This document shows positions 1 through 5,575 of a DNA stretch of 6,048 nt, piece by piece; the stretch's first letter is position 1, and the number at the start of each line of letters is the position of its first letter. The translations under genes were made by a program, and so were the position numbers. Under the pieces are notes generated by a model. That model was not told the DNA's origin, made no database searches, and was given only the letters and a program-made list of their open reading frames with translations. Source of the DNA: an uncultured Thiotrichaceae bacterium (GTDB taxonomy: Bacteria; Pseudomonadota; Gammaproteobacteria; Thiotrichales; Thiotrichaceae); NCBI GenBank assembly GCA_902727945.1, contig CACVAV010000195.1, forward strand, positions 1 through 6,048, given 5' to 3'.

Positions 1-36
1 CAGGCACCGGTTGATGACAAGGCTAAAACCGAATAA
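1..36 (+). CDS. 3' end of an unidentified upstream gene (partial)
   Basis: Frame 1 reads eleven codons (QAPVDDKAKTE) and then a TAA stop at 34-36. A hydrophilic, charged tail like this is typical of a protein C-terminus, and the base composition becomes AT-rich straight after the stop. In Pseudomonas the gene before tonB is gshB (glutathione synthetase), but eleven residues are too few to test that, so no function is assigned. Frame 2 is also open up to a TAG at 59-61, so even the choice of frame is an inference. Confidence 0.35.
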   Translation, partial: QAPVDDKAKTE

Positions 37-123
37 ATCACCACAACAAGCTGATAAGTAGCATGTCATAAATTTTAACGTCTGCATGTGTGCTTATATT
101 CATCTTCTGTTCCGGCCACTCAG

Positions 124-146
124 GCATTCTTGTCAACAAGGGATGC
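124..146. repeat. Imperfect inverted repeat, possible hairpin upstream of tonB
   Basis: GCAT (124-127) pairs with ATGC (143-146), and CTTG (129-132) with CAAG (137-140). The centre is a four-base TCAA loop, with one T-G wobble (128/142) and one unpaired G (141). No T-run follows, so this is not a standard intrinsic terminator of the upstream gene. It could be an RNA hairpin in a leader, a protein-binding dyad, or chance. Confidence 0.35.
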
Positions 147-159
147 TTGGGTAGCCGGT

Positions 160-181
160 TAATGCTAATATAACCGCATTA
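160..181. promoter_or_regulatory. Dyad TAATGC-N10-GCATTA in the tonB control region
   Basis: Two perfect six-base arms (160-165 and 176-181) are separated by ten bases. The spacer contains TATAAC (169-174), a possible -10 element that has TTGGGT (147-152) sixteen bases upstream as a possible -35. A dyad straddling a -10 element is the usual geometry of a repressor operator. The stretch 158-169 also matches 10 of the first 12 positions of the classic Fur box (GATAATGATAAT half), but the other half does not match. Iron control of a tonB gene would make sense biologically. That link is inference. Confidence 0.35.
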
Positions 182-185
182 GAAA

Positions 186-214
186 TACATAAAATCAAGC
201 TGTTGCCATATAAT
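186..214 (+). promoter_or_regulatory. Candidate sigma-70 promoter for tonB
   Basis: A perfect TATAAT -10 hexamer lies at 209-214. Seventeen bases upstream is TACATA (186-191), which matches only three of six positions of the -35 consensus. The tonB start codon lies 21 bases downstream of the -10, so transcription from here would give a leader of only about 15 bases. The region is AT-rich, so a chance TATAAT is possible. The element at 169-174 is an alternative. Confidence 0.45.
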
Positions 215-235
215 AGATAAATAATTCCAGGCTCT

Positions 236-1117
236 ATGCACACACTAGATATGAACGAGGCATACACCTCCAATCACTTACCATTAGCTAAGACACTACC
301 GGTTGCTTTGCTGCTTCATGCCGCGTTGATTCTGGGCGTTTCTTTTGCCCCGGAACTCCTGCCCAAATTCAATATACCGCCGGTATTAGACGTGACGCTG
401 GTGCAAACACACAGCGAAACCGCACCGGATGAAGCTCAGTTTATTGCTCAGGCGAACCAACAAGCCAGCGGTAGTTCAGACCAGACAAACCGCCCGCGCA
501 GTCCACTGGCCTCAATGGAACCCAATGCACAAGACGGTGAGTCACCGCTGAAATCTGTTGAAGCGATGCCGGAAAACAACCCGAAACTACAGCCCCAATT
601 GCTGACGACAAAGGGTGAAACTTTTAAACGCATCGATAAAGCACCGGAACAGCCGGACAAAGACGCGGTGCCGGTTGCGGAAACACCCTCTGACCAGACA
701 CAGGAAATTGCCCGCCTGCTGGCTGAAGTCGATGAAGCTGAGGCCTTGTATGCCCGGCGGCCACGCATTCATTTTATTGACTCAGTCAGTGCTAAAAGTT
801 CGGTGGAGGCCGCTTATATCGACTCCTGGGTAAAAAAGATCGAACGCATCGGTAATATCAACTTCCCGGGCGAAGCTATCCGCCGCAATATGAGCGGCAA
901 GTTGATCCTGAACGCCACCCTGAATCACAGTGGTCATGTCATGGATATACAGATTAGTGTATCATCAGGGTTCAACATACTGGATCAGGCCGCGCAGCGC
1001 ATCGTTAAACTCGCCTCGCCTTATCCGCCACTGCCCCAAGAAATTCGCGAAAAATGGGATCAGCTGAACATCACCCGCACCTGGATTTTCCACAGCGGCA
1101 CTTTGGACACTGAATAA
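236..1117 (+). CDS. tonB: TonB family energy transducer
   Basis: This is an inner-membrane-anchored periplasmic protein that passes energy from an ExbB/ExbD motor to outer-membrane TonB-dependent receptors. The 293 residues show a short cytoplasmic N-terminus and one hydrophobic segment at about 21-38 with an embedded histidine (H28) in the LLHAALILG context, typical of TonB anchors. A hydrophilic linker follows at about 55-155, rich in P, Q, E and D but without the classic EP/KP repeats. A helical stretch at about 155-175 precedes the C-terminal TonB domain at about 194-285. That domain contains IGNINFPGEA (205-214), SSGFNILDQAA, YPPLP (263-267) and a closing ITRTWIF. The linker and domain resemble the TonB homologue found beside algH in Pseudomonas. 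The start at 236 has only a weak AGG (229-231) as a ribosome site, and M6 (251) is an alternative. No exbB/exbD lies in the window, so the motor must be encoded elsewhere. Confidence 0.93.
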   Translation: MHTLDMNEAYTSNHLPLAKTLPVALLLHAALILGVSFAPELLPKFNIPPVLDVTLVQTHSETAPDEAQFIAQANQQASGSSDQTNRPRSPLASMEPNAQDGESPLKSVEAMPENNPKLQPQLLTTKGETFKRIDKAPEQPDKDAVPVAETPSDQTQEIARLLAEVDEAEALYARRPRIHFIDSVSAKSSVEAAYIDSWVKKIERIGNINFPGEAIRRNMSGKLILNATLNHSGHVMDIQISVSSGFNILDQAAQRIVKLASPYPPLPQEIREKWDQLNITRTWIFHSGTLDTE

Positions 1118-1175
1118 CACATGAAAAAATTTCACCCTCAAGCATGCAAGTCTACGACTTACACGGCAAACTGAT

Positions 1176-1739
1176 ATGGAAGCGATTTCAACACTAAGTA
1201 ATAACCTGCTGATTGCCATGCCTGGTATGCAGGGTGATTATTTTAATCATGCCGTCACGCTGGTTTGTCAACATGATGAACAGGGTGCCTTTGGTGTGGT
1301 GATTAATCGCCCGCTGGAATTGACGGTGGGTGAATTACTCGCGCAGCTGGGCATTGAAGTGACAGATCCTGGCATAGCCGGACAAACTGCCCTGAGTGGT
1401 GGCCCCGTACAATCTGAACAGGGTTTTGTGCTGCACAACACGGATCGCAGCTGGGACAGTACGCTGCAAATTGACGCAGACACCGCCATCACTTCCTCCA
1501 AAGATATTCTGGTTGATTTAGCGGATGGTACCGGCCCGGAACGCTTTATTTTATTACTCGGTTGCGCAGGCTGGAATCCCGGTCAGCTGGAAGAAGAAAT
1601 CAAATCAAACACCTGGCTGACTTGTCCTGCTGATAATGCCATTCTGTTCGACATGCCTTATCCACACCGCTGGAAAGGCGCTGCTGCGACCCTGGGTATT
1701 GATGTTCGTTTGCTGACCACAGAAGCCGGACACGCCTGA
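1176..1739 (+). CDS. algH: YqgE/AlgH family protein (DUF179)
   Basis: This is a cytoplasmic protein of the conserved YqgE/AlgH family, whose biochemical role is unsettled. In Pseudomonas it was named for an effect on alginate production. The length of 187 residues is normal for the family. Motifs in order are LIAMPGM (12-18), CQHDEQGAFGVVINRP (31-46), LSGGPV (73-78), QGFVLH (82-87), GCAGWNPGQLEEEI (129-142), NTW (145-147) and RWKGAAATLGID near the end. The ATG at 1176 places LIAMP where the family has it and is therefore the chosen start, although no Shine-Dalgarno sequence precedes it. It begins 58 bases after tonB and is followed by ruvX after 60 bases. The algH-ruvX pairing is very widely conserved in proteobacteria, which suggests co-expression. 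Confidence 0.95.
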   Translation: MEAISTLSNNLLIAMPGMQGDYFNHAVTLVCQHDEQGAFGVVINRPLELTVGELLAQLGIEVTDPGIAGQTALSGGPVQSEQGFVLHNTDRSWDSTLQIDADTAITSSKDILVDLADGTGPERFILLLGCAGWNPGQLEEEIKSNTWLTCPADNAILFDMPYPHRWKGAAATLGIDVRLLTTEAGHA

Positions 1740-1755
1740 TAACCCACTCTATAAT
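1727..1755 (+). promoter_or_regulatory. Candidate internal promoter for ruvX-pyrR-pyrB-pyrC'
   Basis: A perfect TATAAT lies at 1750-1755 in the gap after algH. Seventeen bases upstream, inside the last codons of algH, is CGGACA (1727-1732), which matches four of six positions of TTGACA. The predicted transcript would start near 1762 and give a leader of about 38 bases before ruvX. The gap is AT-rich compared with the flanking genes, as expected for a promoter. This could let the pyrimidine genes be expressed apart from tonB. Confidence 0.5.
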
Positions 1756-1799
1756 TTAACACAATACACTTCCTTTATACCCACGTAGACTAATTTTTT

Positions 1800-2237
1800 A
1801 TGACTGTGCTTGGTTTTGATTTTGGCCTCAATCGTACCGGTGTTGCTATTGCTAATCTGTTAACAGGTATGGCCACACCCGTCTGTGTGCTGTATTCAAA
1901 AAACAGCCAACCCGATTGGCAGGGTATCGATAAATTAATCACCGAATGGCGGCCTGAAAAACTGATTGTCGGCATGCCCGCTATGCTGGATGGTTCGGAC
2001 AGTTCGATGAAAAAAACCATCACCCGCTTTTGTAATGCTCTGGAAAAGCATACCGGTCTGCCGGTAGACACTGCTAGTGAACAACTTTCCTCCAGAGAAG
2101 CCGAACAACGCCTCAAGTCTGCCCGTCAGGCTGGGCGTAAACGCAAAATCCGCAAAGAAGAAATCGATCAGCTCGCCGCAGCAATCATTCTCGAGAACTG
2201 GATGCAGGAACAACACCATGGACAACACACCGGATAA
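1800..2237 (+). CDS. ruvX: RuvX/YqgF family RNase H-fold nuclease, putative Holliday junction resolvase / pre-16S rRNA nuclease
   Basis: Members of this family adopt an RNase H-like fold. They have been implicated in 5'-end maturation of 16S rRNA and, in some bacteria, in Holliday junction cleavage. The 145 residues are of normal length. GFDFGLNRTGVA (5-16) carries the first acidic residue D7, IVGMPAMLDGS (56-66) is the central strand and loop, and EIDQLAAAIILENW (121-134) holds the last acidic residue D123. The usual DERL(S/T) motif reads SEQLSS (93-98). The glutamate (E94) is kept, but the flanking D and R are replaced by S and Q. The acidic triad therefore appears intact while neighbouring residues are altered. 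No clear ribosome site precedes the ATG. The 3' end overlaps pyrR by 20 bases, which points to translational coupling. Confidence 0.94.
   Translation: MTVLGFDFGLNRTGVAIANLLTGMATPVCVLYSKNSQPDWQGIDKLITEWRPEKLIVGMPAMLDGSDSSMKKTITRFCNALEKHTGLPVDTASEQLSSREAEQRLKSARQAGRKRKIRKEEIDQLAAAIILENWMQEQHHGQHTG
2206..2210 (+). promoter_or_regulatory. Ribosome binding site that fixes the pyrR start
   Basis: AGGAA lies seven bases before the ATG at 2218, inside the end of ruvX. It supports 2218 as the pyrR start over the longer in-frame extension back to 2077. That extension would overlap ruvX by a further 141 bases and adds residues with no resemblance to PyrR. Confidence 0.7.
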
Positions 2238-2733
2238 CAATTATAACCTTGAAGACCTGATCACTAAGCTGATCGATGAACTGAGCGCCTATCTGCAACA
2301 GGAAGGTATCAGCAACCCGCTGATGGTCGGCATTCACCGCTCCGGCGTTTGGCTGGCACGCGAGTTACATCAGCGTATGGGTATTGAGGAAGAACTGGGC
2401 GAATTAAATGTCAGTTTTTACCGCGATGACTTTAATCGTAGCGGCCTGCCGGTACAGACTGAAGCCTCCAAATTACCGCTCAGCCTGGAAGACCGGCATA
2501 TTATTTTAGTCGACGATGTTATCCATTCCGGTCGCACCGTGCGTGCTGCAATGAATGAGTTATTTGACTACGGTCGCCCTGCCAGTATTACGCTCACCGT
2601 GCTGGTTTCCCGCAAGCAACGCGAGCTGCCGATTGAACCACAGGTGTATGCGCTACAGGAAGAACCCGGCAAAGCATTCAATTACAGCATCTCCGGCCCT
2701 GATCCGTTGCAGATGGAGCTGGTAAAGAAATAG
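2218..2733 (+). CDS. pyrR: PyrR bifunctional regulator / uracil phosphoribosyltransferase family protein
   Basis: PyrR proteins have the type I phosphoribosyltransferase fold. They bind PRPP and pyrimidine nucleotides, and in Gram-positive bacteria they control pyr mRNA attenuation. In gammaproteobacteria a regulatory and/or weak uracil phosphoribosyltransferase role has been proposed. The product is 171 residues, normal for the family. VGIHRSGVWLA (37-47) is the N-terminal substrate loop. SFYRDDFNRSG (66-76) matches the PyrR-specific SxYRDD segment. IILVDDVIHSGRTVRAAMNE (95-114) is the PRPP-binding signature, followed by LFDYGRPASI and RELPIEP. The loop reads VIHSGRT where VLYTGRT or VLFTGRT is more usual. 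No sequence resembling the Bacillus PyrR-binding RNA loop was found upstream of ruvX or pyrB, so attenuation of the Bacillus type is not supported here. pyrB follows after 42 to 111 bases, depending on its start. Confidence 0.94.
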   Translation: MDNTPDNNYNLEDLITKLIDELSAYLQQEGISNPLMVGIHRSGVWLARELHQRMGIEEELGELNVSFYRDDFNRSGLPVQTEASKLPLSLEDRHIILVDDVIHSGRTVRAAMNELFDYGRPASITLTVLVSRKQRELPIEPQVYALQEEPGKAFNYSISGPDPLQMELVKK

Positions 2734-2771
2734 CCCGGGAAAGGTTTATCCCACCGGCACAACCTTGTAAC

Positions 2772-2861
2772 ATGCATGCAATACCAGCCATGCAAAACAG
2801 AATTCATGCACCCTCACTTCAAGCCGGGGCCGCTTCCCCTCAGTATGCAACTTACCCCTGA
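2772..2861 (+). other. Short reading frame overlapping the pyrB start (possible leader peptide)
   Basis: A 29-codon open frame runs from ATG 2772 to TGA 2859-2861, with an internal ATG at 2790 giving 23 codons. It is out of frame with pyrB and spans all three candidate pyrB start codons. Its stop codon falls inside the loop of the hairpin at 2848-2871. No Shine-Dalgarno sequence precedes either ATG, and the peptide resembles nothing I know. A short frame of this length can occur by chance, so translation is speculative. Confidence 0.2.
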
Positions 2862-3801
2862 AGGTAAGTTGAAGCACTTTCTAAGCACAGAAGGACTTCC
2901 GCACCTGTTACTCCATGACATCATGGATCGTGCTGAACAATTTGTTACCTTACCCGCAAAACAGCAGAAAAAAGCACCTTTTTTACGCGGTAAAACGGTA
3001 ATGAACCTGTTTTTTGAAAACTCTACCCGCACCCGGGTTACCTTTGAAATTGCGGCGCAACGGCTGGGAGCCGATGTCACCAACCTTGATATCCGCACCT
3101 CATCAGCCACTAAGGGGGAAACCCTGCTGGATACGGTGCGCAATCTGGAAGCCATGAACGCCGATATGTTTGTGGTGCGCCATGAGCACGCCGGAACAGC
3201 ACAGTTCATTGCGCGTTATTGTGCACCTCATATCAGCGTGTTAAATGCCGGTGATGGCCGTCATGCTCATCCGACACAAGCGATGCTGGACATGTTTACC
3301 ATTCGCCAGAAAAAAGGCGATTTTGCACCGCTGAAAGTGGCCATTGTCGGTGACATACTTCACTCACGGGTAGCCCGCTCACAGATTCATGCCCTGACCT
3401 CGCTCGGCACCGGTGAAGTACGGGTGATTGCGCCCAAAACACTGGTTCCGGCCGGGCTGGACAAAATGGGCGTCAATATCTTTAACAATCTGGATGAAGG
3501 TTTAAAGGATCTGGATGTGGTCATTGCCCTGCGTCAACAACGTGAACGCATGGACAGCGCTTTGCTACCTTCTGAGCAGGAATTTTTCAAACTCTACGGC
3601 TTAACTGATAAACGTCTGGAAGCGACCAAACCGGATGCTATCGTCATGCATCCCGGCCCGATTAATCGTGGTGTGGAAATTGATTCACGGGTAGCTGATG
3701 GTTCGCGCTCAGTTATTATGGAACAGGTCACCAATGGTATTGCTGTGCGCATGGCGGTGATGTCGATGATCATGGGGTCAATGGCCGGAGGTGCCGCATG
3801 A
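2806..3801 (+). CDS. pyrB: Aspartate carbamoyltransferase catalytic subunit (Pseudomonas-type class)
   Basis: PyrB condenses carbamoyl phosphate with L-aspartate to carbamoyl aspartate, the committed step of pyrimidine synthesis in the cytoplasm. From 2806 the protein has 331 residues. FFENSTRTR (69-77) binds carbamoyl phosphate, SSATKGET (99-106) carries the mobile-loop lysine, and GRHAHPTQ (151-158), GDILHSRVARS (182-192) and MHPGPINRGVEI (281-292) complete the active site, so the enzyme looks functional. Pseudomonas PyrB also begins shortly before a QL-x-x-x-G-x-L-x-HFL segment, seen here from Q15. An N-terminal extension of this kind has been linked to binding PyrC'. In-frame ATGs at 2776, 2806 and 2845 all lack a clear ribosome site. 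2806 gives the most Pseudomonas-like length, 2776 adds ten residues, and 2845 removes thirteen. The gene ends in ATGA shared with pyrC'. No pyrI regulatory-subunit gene is present. Confidence 0.96.
   Translation: MHPHFKPGPLPLSMQLTPEGKLKHFLSTEGLPHLLLHDIMDRAEQFVTLPAKQQKKAPFLRGKTVMNLFFENSTRTRVTFEIAAQRLGADVTNLDIRTSSATKGETLLDTVRNLEAMNADMFVVRHEHAGTAQFIARYCAPHISVLNAGDGRHAHPTQAMLDMFTIRQKKGDFAPLKVAIVGDILHSRVARSQIHALTSLGTGEVRVIAPKTLVPAGLDKMGVNIFNNLDEGLKDLDVVIALRQQRERMDSALLPSEQEFFKLYGLTDKRLEATKPDAIVMHPGPINRGVEIDSRVADGSRSVIMEQVTNGIAVRMAVMSMIMGSMAGGAA
2826..2839 (+). repeat. Short GC hairpin in the pyrB front end
   Basis: GGGG (2826-2829) and CCCC (2836-2839) flank a six-base CCGCTT loop, just before the ATG at 2845. 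The same GGGG could instead pair with CCCC at 2855-2858, which would disrupt the longer hairpin at 2848-2871. The two pairings exclude each other on paper. Whether either forms is untested. Confidence 0.3.
2848..2871 (+). promoter_or_regulatory. Perfect 9-bp hairpin at the start of pyrB
   Basis: CAACTTACC (2848-2856) and GGTAAGTTG (2863-2871) are perfect reverse complements around a six-base CCTGAA loop. The hairpin begins right after the in-frame ATG at 2845 and encodes the conserved QLTPEGKL segment. No T-run follows, so it is not an intrinsic terminator. If translation starts at 2845 the structure would sit where it could hinder initiation. If translation starts upstream, it is inside the coding region. 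A nine-base perfect stem is more than expected by chance at one given place, but its function is unknown. Confidence 0.45.
3787..3792 (+). promoter_or_regulatory. Strong ribosome binding site for pyrC'
   Basis: GGAGGT is a full match to the anti-Shine-Dalgarno core and lies five bases before the pyrC' ATG at 3798, within the last codons of pyrB. It is the strongest ribosome site in the window. Together with the ATGA overlap it should give PyrC' in step with PyrB, fitting a fixed subunit ratio. Confidence 0.85.
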
Positions 3802-5075
3802 GCTTATTAATCCGCAACGCCCGCGTGCTTGATCCGGCCAGTGGCACAGATGCTGTTATGGATGTTTGTGTCGAGAACGGTGAAATCCACAGCATGGGTG
3901 AGAATATCAATGGCTTTCCGGGTGCCGAAGTAATCGACGCCTCCCAACAGTGGCTGATACCCGGCGCAGTTGACCTGGGTAGCTGGTTACGTGAACCGGG
4001 GCTGGATCACAAGGCGACACTGGCCACAGAAACCAGCGCAGCCGCCGCCAGCGGTGTCACCACTTTATGTTATCAGCCGGAACCCGGCGCTAGTGTCGAT
4101 AACTCGGCACAAGTTAATCTGATACAGGATTTATCCGATGCACAAGGCCGTGCCAATGTGCAGGTCATTGGTAATATCACCCACCAGTTAGCTGGTGAGA
4201 CTTTATCCAATATGGGCGGACTGAAACGCGCCGGATGTGTTGCGGTGACTAATGGCTGGCAGCCTTATGCTGACCTGGATGTGATGCGCAAAGCGATGGA
4301 ATACGCCACTACCCATGATTTAACCGTGTTTGTTTATCCATTGGAACATGCGCTGGCTAACAAAGGTTTTATGCACGAAGGCGCAGTGTCTACCCGCTTA
4401 GGATTACCCGGTATTCCGGCAGCGGCTGAGACCGTAGCTGTGGCGCAAACCTTATCCCTGATGGAACTCACCGGAACCCGTGTGCACTTCTGCCGTCTTT
4501 CTGCTGCGGGTAGTGTGCGTCTGTTGCGACAAGCCAAACAAAGTGGCCTCGCGGTGAGTGCCGATGTTGCAGCACACCAGTTGTTCCTCACTGAAACGGA
4601 TCTGATGGATTACAACCCTTTGTGTCATGTCAGGCCGCCTTTACGCGCTGAATCAGACCGGGTGGCCTTACTGGAAGGCCTGGCGGATGGCACGATTGAT
4701 GCTATTTGTTCAGATCATCAACCGCATGAAACTGATGCCAAATTAGCACCCTTCCAACAAACGGAACCGGGCATTGCCGGACTGGAAACATTATTGCCAC
4801 TGACCATGCGGCTGGTGGAAGATGGCACGCTGAGCGGGCTGGAAGCCTTAAATAAAATCACCTTCCAGCCCGCACGAATTATTGGCAGTGAGGCAGGCCG
4901 GATCACCCAGAATGCACAGGCTGACTTAGTGCTGTTTGATCCTGATGCGTTGTGGACGTTCACGCTGGAAACTATGCGTAGCCAAGGCAAAAACTCACCC
5001 TTTGAGAACTGGGCGTTTCAGGGTAGCGTAAGCCACACTTTTCTGGCGGGTCAGCCTGTTTACTCCGCCACCTGA
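3798..5075 (+). CDS. pyrC': Catalytically degenerate dihydroorotase-like subunit of aspartate transcarbamoylase (PyrC')
   Basis: This 425-residue protein has the dihydroorotase (amidohydrolase) fold but lacks its metal site. Active enzymes have DxHxH-REPG after the first barrel strand; here it reads DLGSWLREPG (59-68), with both histidines gone. The His of the usual HxS strand motif is Arg (R233 in HFCRLSAAGS, 230-239), and the carboxylate-phosphate strand near 178-183 reads VYPLE. SDHQPH (305-310), which carries the late aspartate, is kept. In Pseudomonas such an inactive PyrC' is required to assemble the dodecameric aspartate transcarbamoylase with PyrB, and the two genes share a 4-base overlap exactly as here. 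A structural role is therefore the best reading. An active PyrC should exist elsewhere in the genome. Other retained fold markers are MHEGAVSTRLGLPGIP (192-207), RPPLRAESD (279-287) and the C-terminal AGRITQNAQADLVLFDP. Confidence 0.94.
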   Translation: MSLLIRNARVLDPASGTDAVMDVCVENGEIHSMGENINGFPGAEVIDASQQWLIPGAVDLGSWLREPGLDHKATLATETSAAAASGVTTLCYQPEPGASVDNSAQVNLIQDLSDAQGRANVQVIGNITHQLAGETLSNMGGLKRAGCVAVTNGWQPYADLDVMRKAMEYATTHDLTVFVYPLEHALANKGFMHEGAVSTRLGLPGIPAAAETVAVAQTLSLMELTGTRVHFCRLSAAGSVRLLRQAKQSGLAVSADVAAHQLFLTETDLMDYNPLCHVRPPLRAESDRVALLEGLADGTIDAICSDHQPHETDAKLAPFQQTEPGIAGLETLLPLTMRLVEDGTLSGLEALNKITFQPARIIGSEAGRITQNAQADLVLFDPDALWTFTLETMRSQGKNSPFENWAFQGSVSHTFLAGQPVYSAT

Positions 5076-5101
5076 ACGATTGCATAAGTGAATAAGCCTA
5101 T

Positions 5102-5566
5102 ATGATACATATCGCCCTGTATGAACCTGAAATTCCGCCCAATACCGGCAATATTATGCGCCTGTGCGCTAATACCGGCCTGAGTTTGCACCTGATTCAT
5201 CCGCTGGGCTTCCAGTTGGATGAGAAACGCTTGCGTCGTGCCGGAATGGATTACCGGGATATGGCTCCGGTCACAGAATACGAAAATTTCGAGTCGTTCA
5301 GTGAAGCAATGGCGGGCAAGCGGATCTTAGCGCTGACCACTAAAGCCAGTACTAATTATGCTGATGCGGCGTTTCAGGATGAGGATATTCTGCTGTTCGG
5401 CCCGGAAACACGCGGCTTACCGGATTCATTGTTAGATACGCTGCCAGCGGACTGTAAACTACGCATACCGATGTTGCCTGACAGCCGTAGCCTGAACCTA
5501 TCGAATACGGTGGCGATCGTGGCTTATGAAACATTACGCCAACATAACTTCAATGACCTCCGGTAA
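5102..5566 (+). CDS. trmL: tRNA (cytidine/uridine-34 2'-O)-methyltransferase, SPOUT family
   Basis: TrmL (YibK) is a small, dimeric, knotted SPOUT methyltransferase that uses S-adenosylmethionine to methylate the ribose of the wobble nucleotide of tRNA-Leu isoacceptors. The 154 residues match the family length (157 in E. coli). All hallmarks are present: PEIPPNTGNIMRLCANTG (9-26), LIHPLGF (31-37), RRAGMDY (45-51), LLFGPETRGLP (97-107), and the knot segment with IPM then SRSLNLSNTVAIVAYE (128-143). There is no fused RNA-binding domain, so it is the minimal TrmL rather than TrmH or TrmB-like relatives. The ATG at 5102 starts the family motif at the usual distance, with no evident ribosome site. 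It lies 26 bases after pyrC' and 9 before ribF, so it could be read through from either side. No obvious own promoter was found. Confidence 0.96.
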   Translation: MIHIALYEPEIPPNTGNIMRLCANTGLSLHLIHPLGFQLDEKRLRRAGMDYRDMAPVTEYENFESFSEAMAGKRILALTTKASTNYADAAFQDEDILLFGPETRGLPDSLLDTLPADCKLRIPMLPDSRSLNLSNTVAIVAYETLRQHNFNDLR

Positions 5567-5575
5567 ACTGACTGC

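Noticed and set aside
86..154. A 22-codon open frame in the tonB upstream region (ATG 86 to TAG 152-154)
   Set aside because: It has no ribosome site, no recognisable motif, and a length expected by chance in non-coding DNA.
2077..2217. N-terminal extension of pyrR by 47 residues back to ATG 2077
   Set aside because: It lies wholly inside ruvX in another frame, its residues look like no PyrR, and a good ribosome site supports the start at 2218.
2737..2752. GGGA-N8-TCCC inverted repeat just after pyrR, as a terminator
   Set aside because: The stem is only four base pairs, the loop is eight bases, and no T-run follows.
2745..2773. Promoter directly upstream of pyrB (TTTATC-17-TAACAT)
   Set aside because: The hexamers match only three and four of six consensus positions, and there is no extended -10 motif.
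2734..2805. Bacillus-type PyrR RNA-binding loop upstream of pyrB
   Set aside because: No match to the conserved loop (UCC-N-G-N-GAGG type) and no terminator or antiterminator pair are visible.
4688..4703. Sigma-54-like TGGCAC-N5-ATGCT
   Set aside because: It lies in the middle of pyrC', has a mismatch in the key second element, and encodes conserved residues (DGTIDAI region), so coding constraint explains it.
448..5534. Several long open frames on the minus strand opposite tonB, algH, ruvX, pyrB, pyrC' and trmL
   Set aside because: They are antisense shadows of well-identified genes, with residue composition unlike real proteins and no recognisable motifs.
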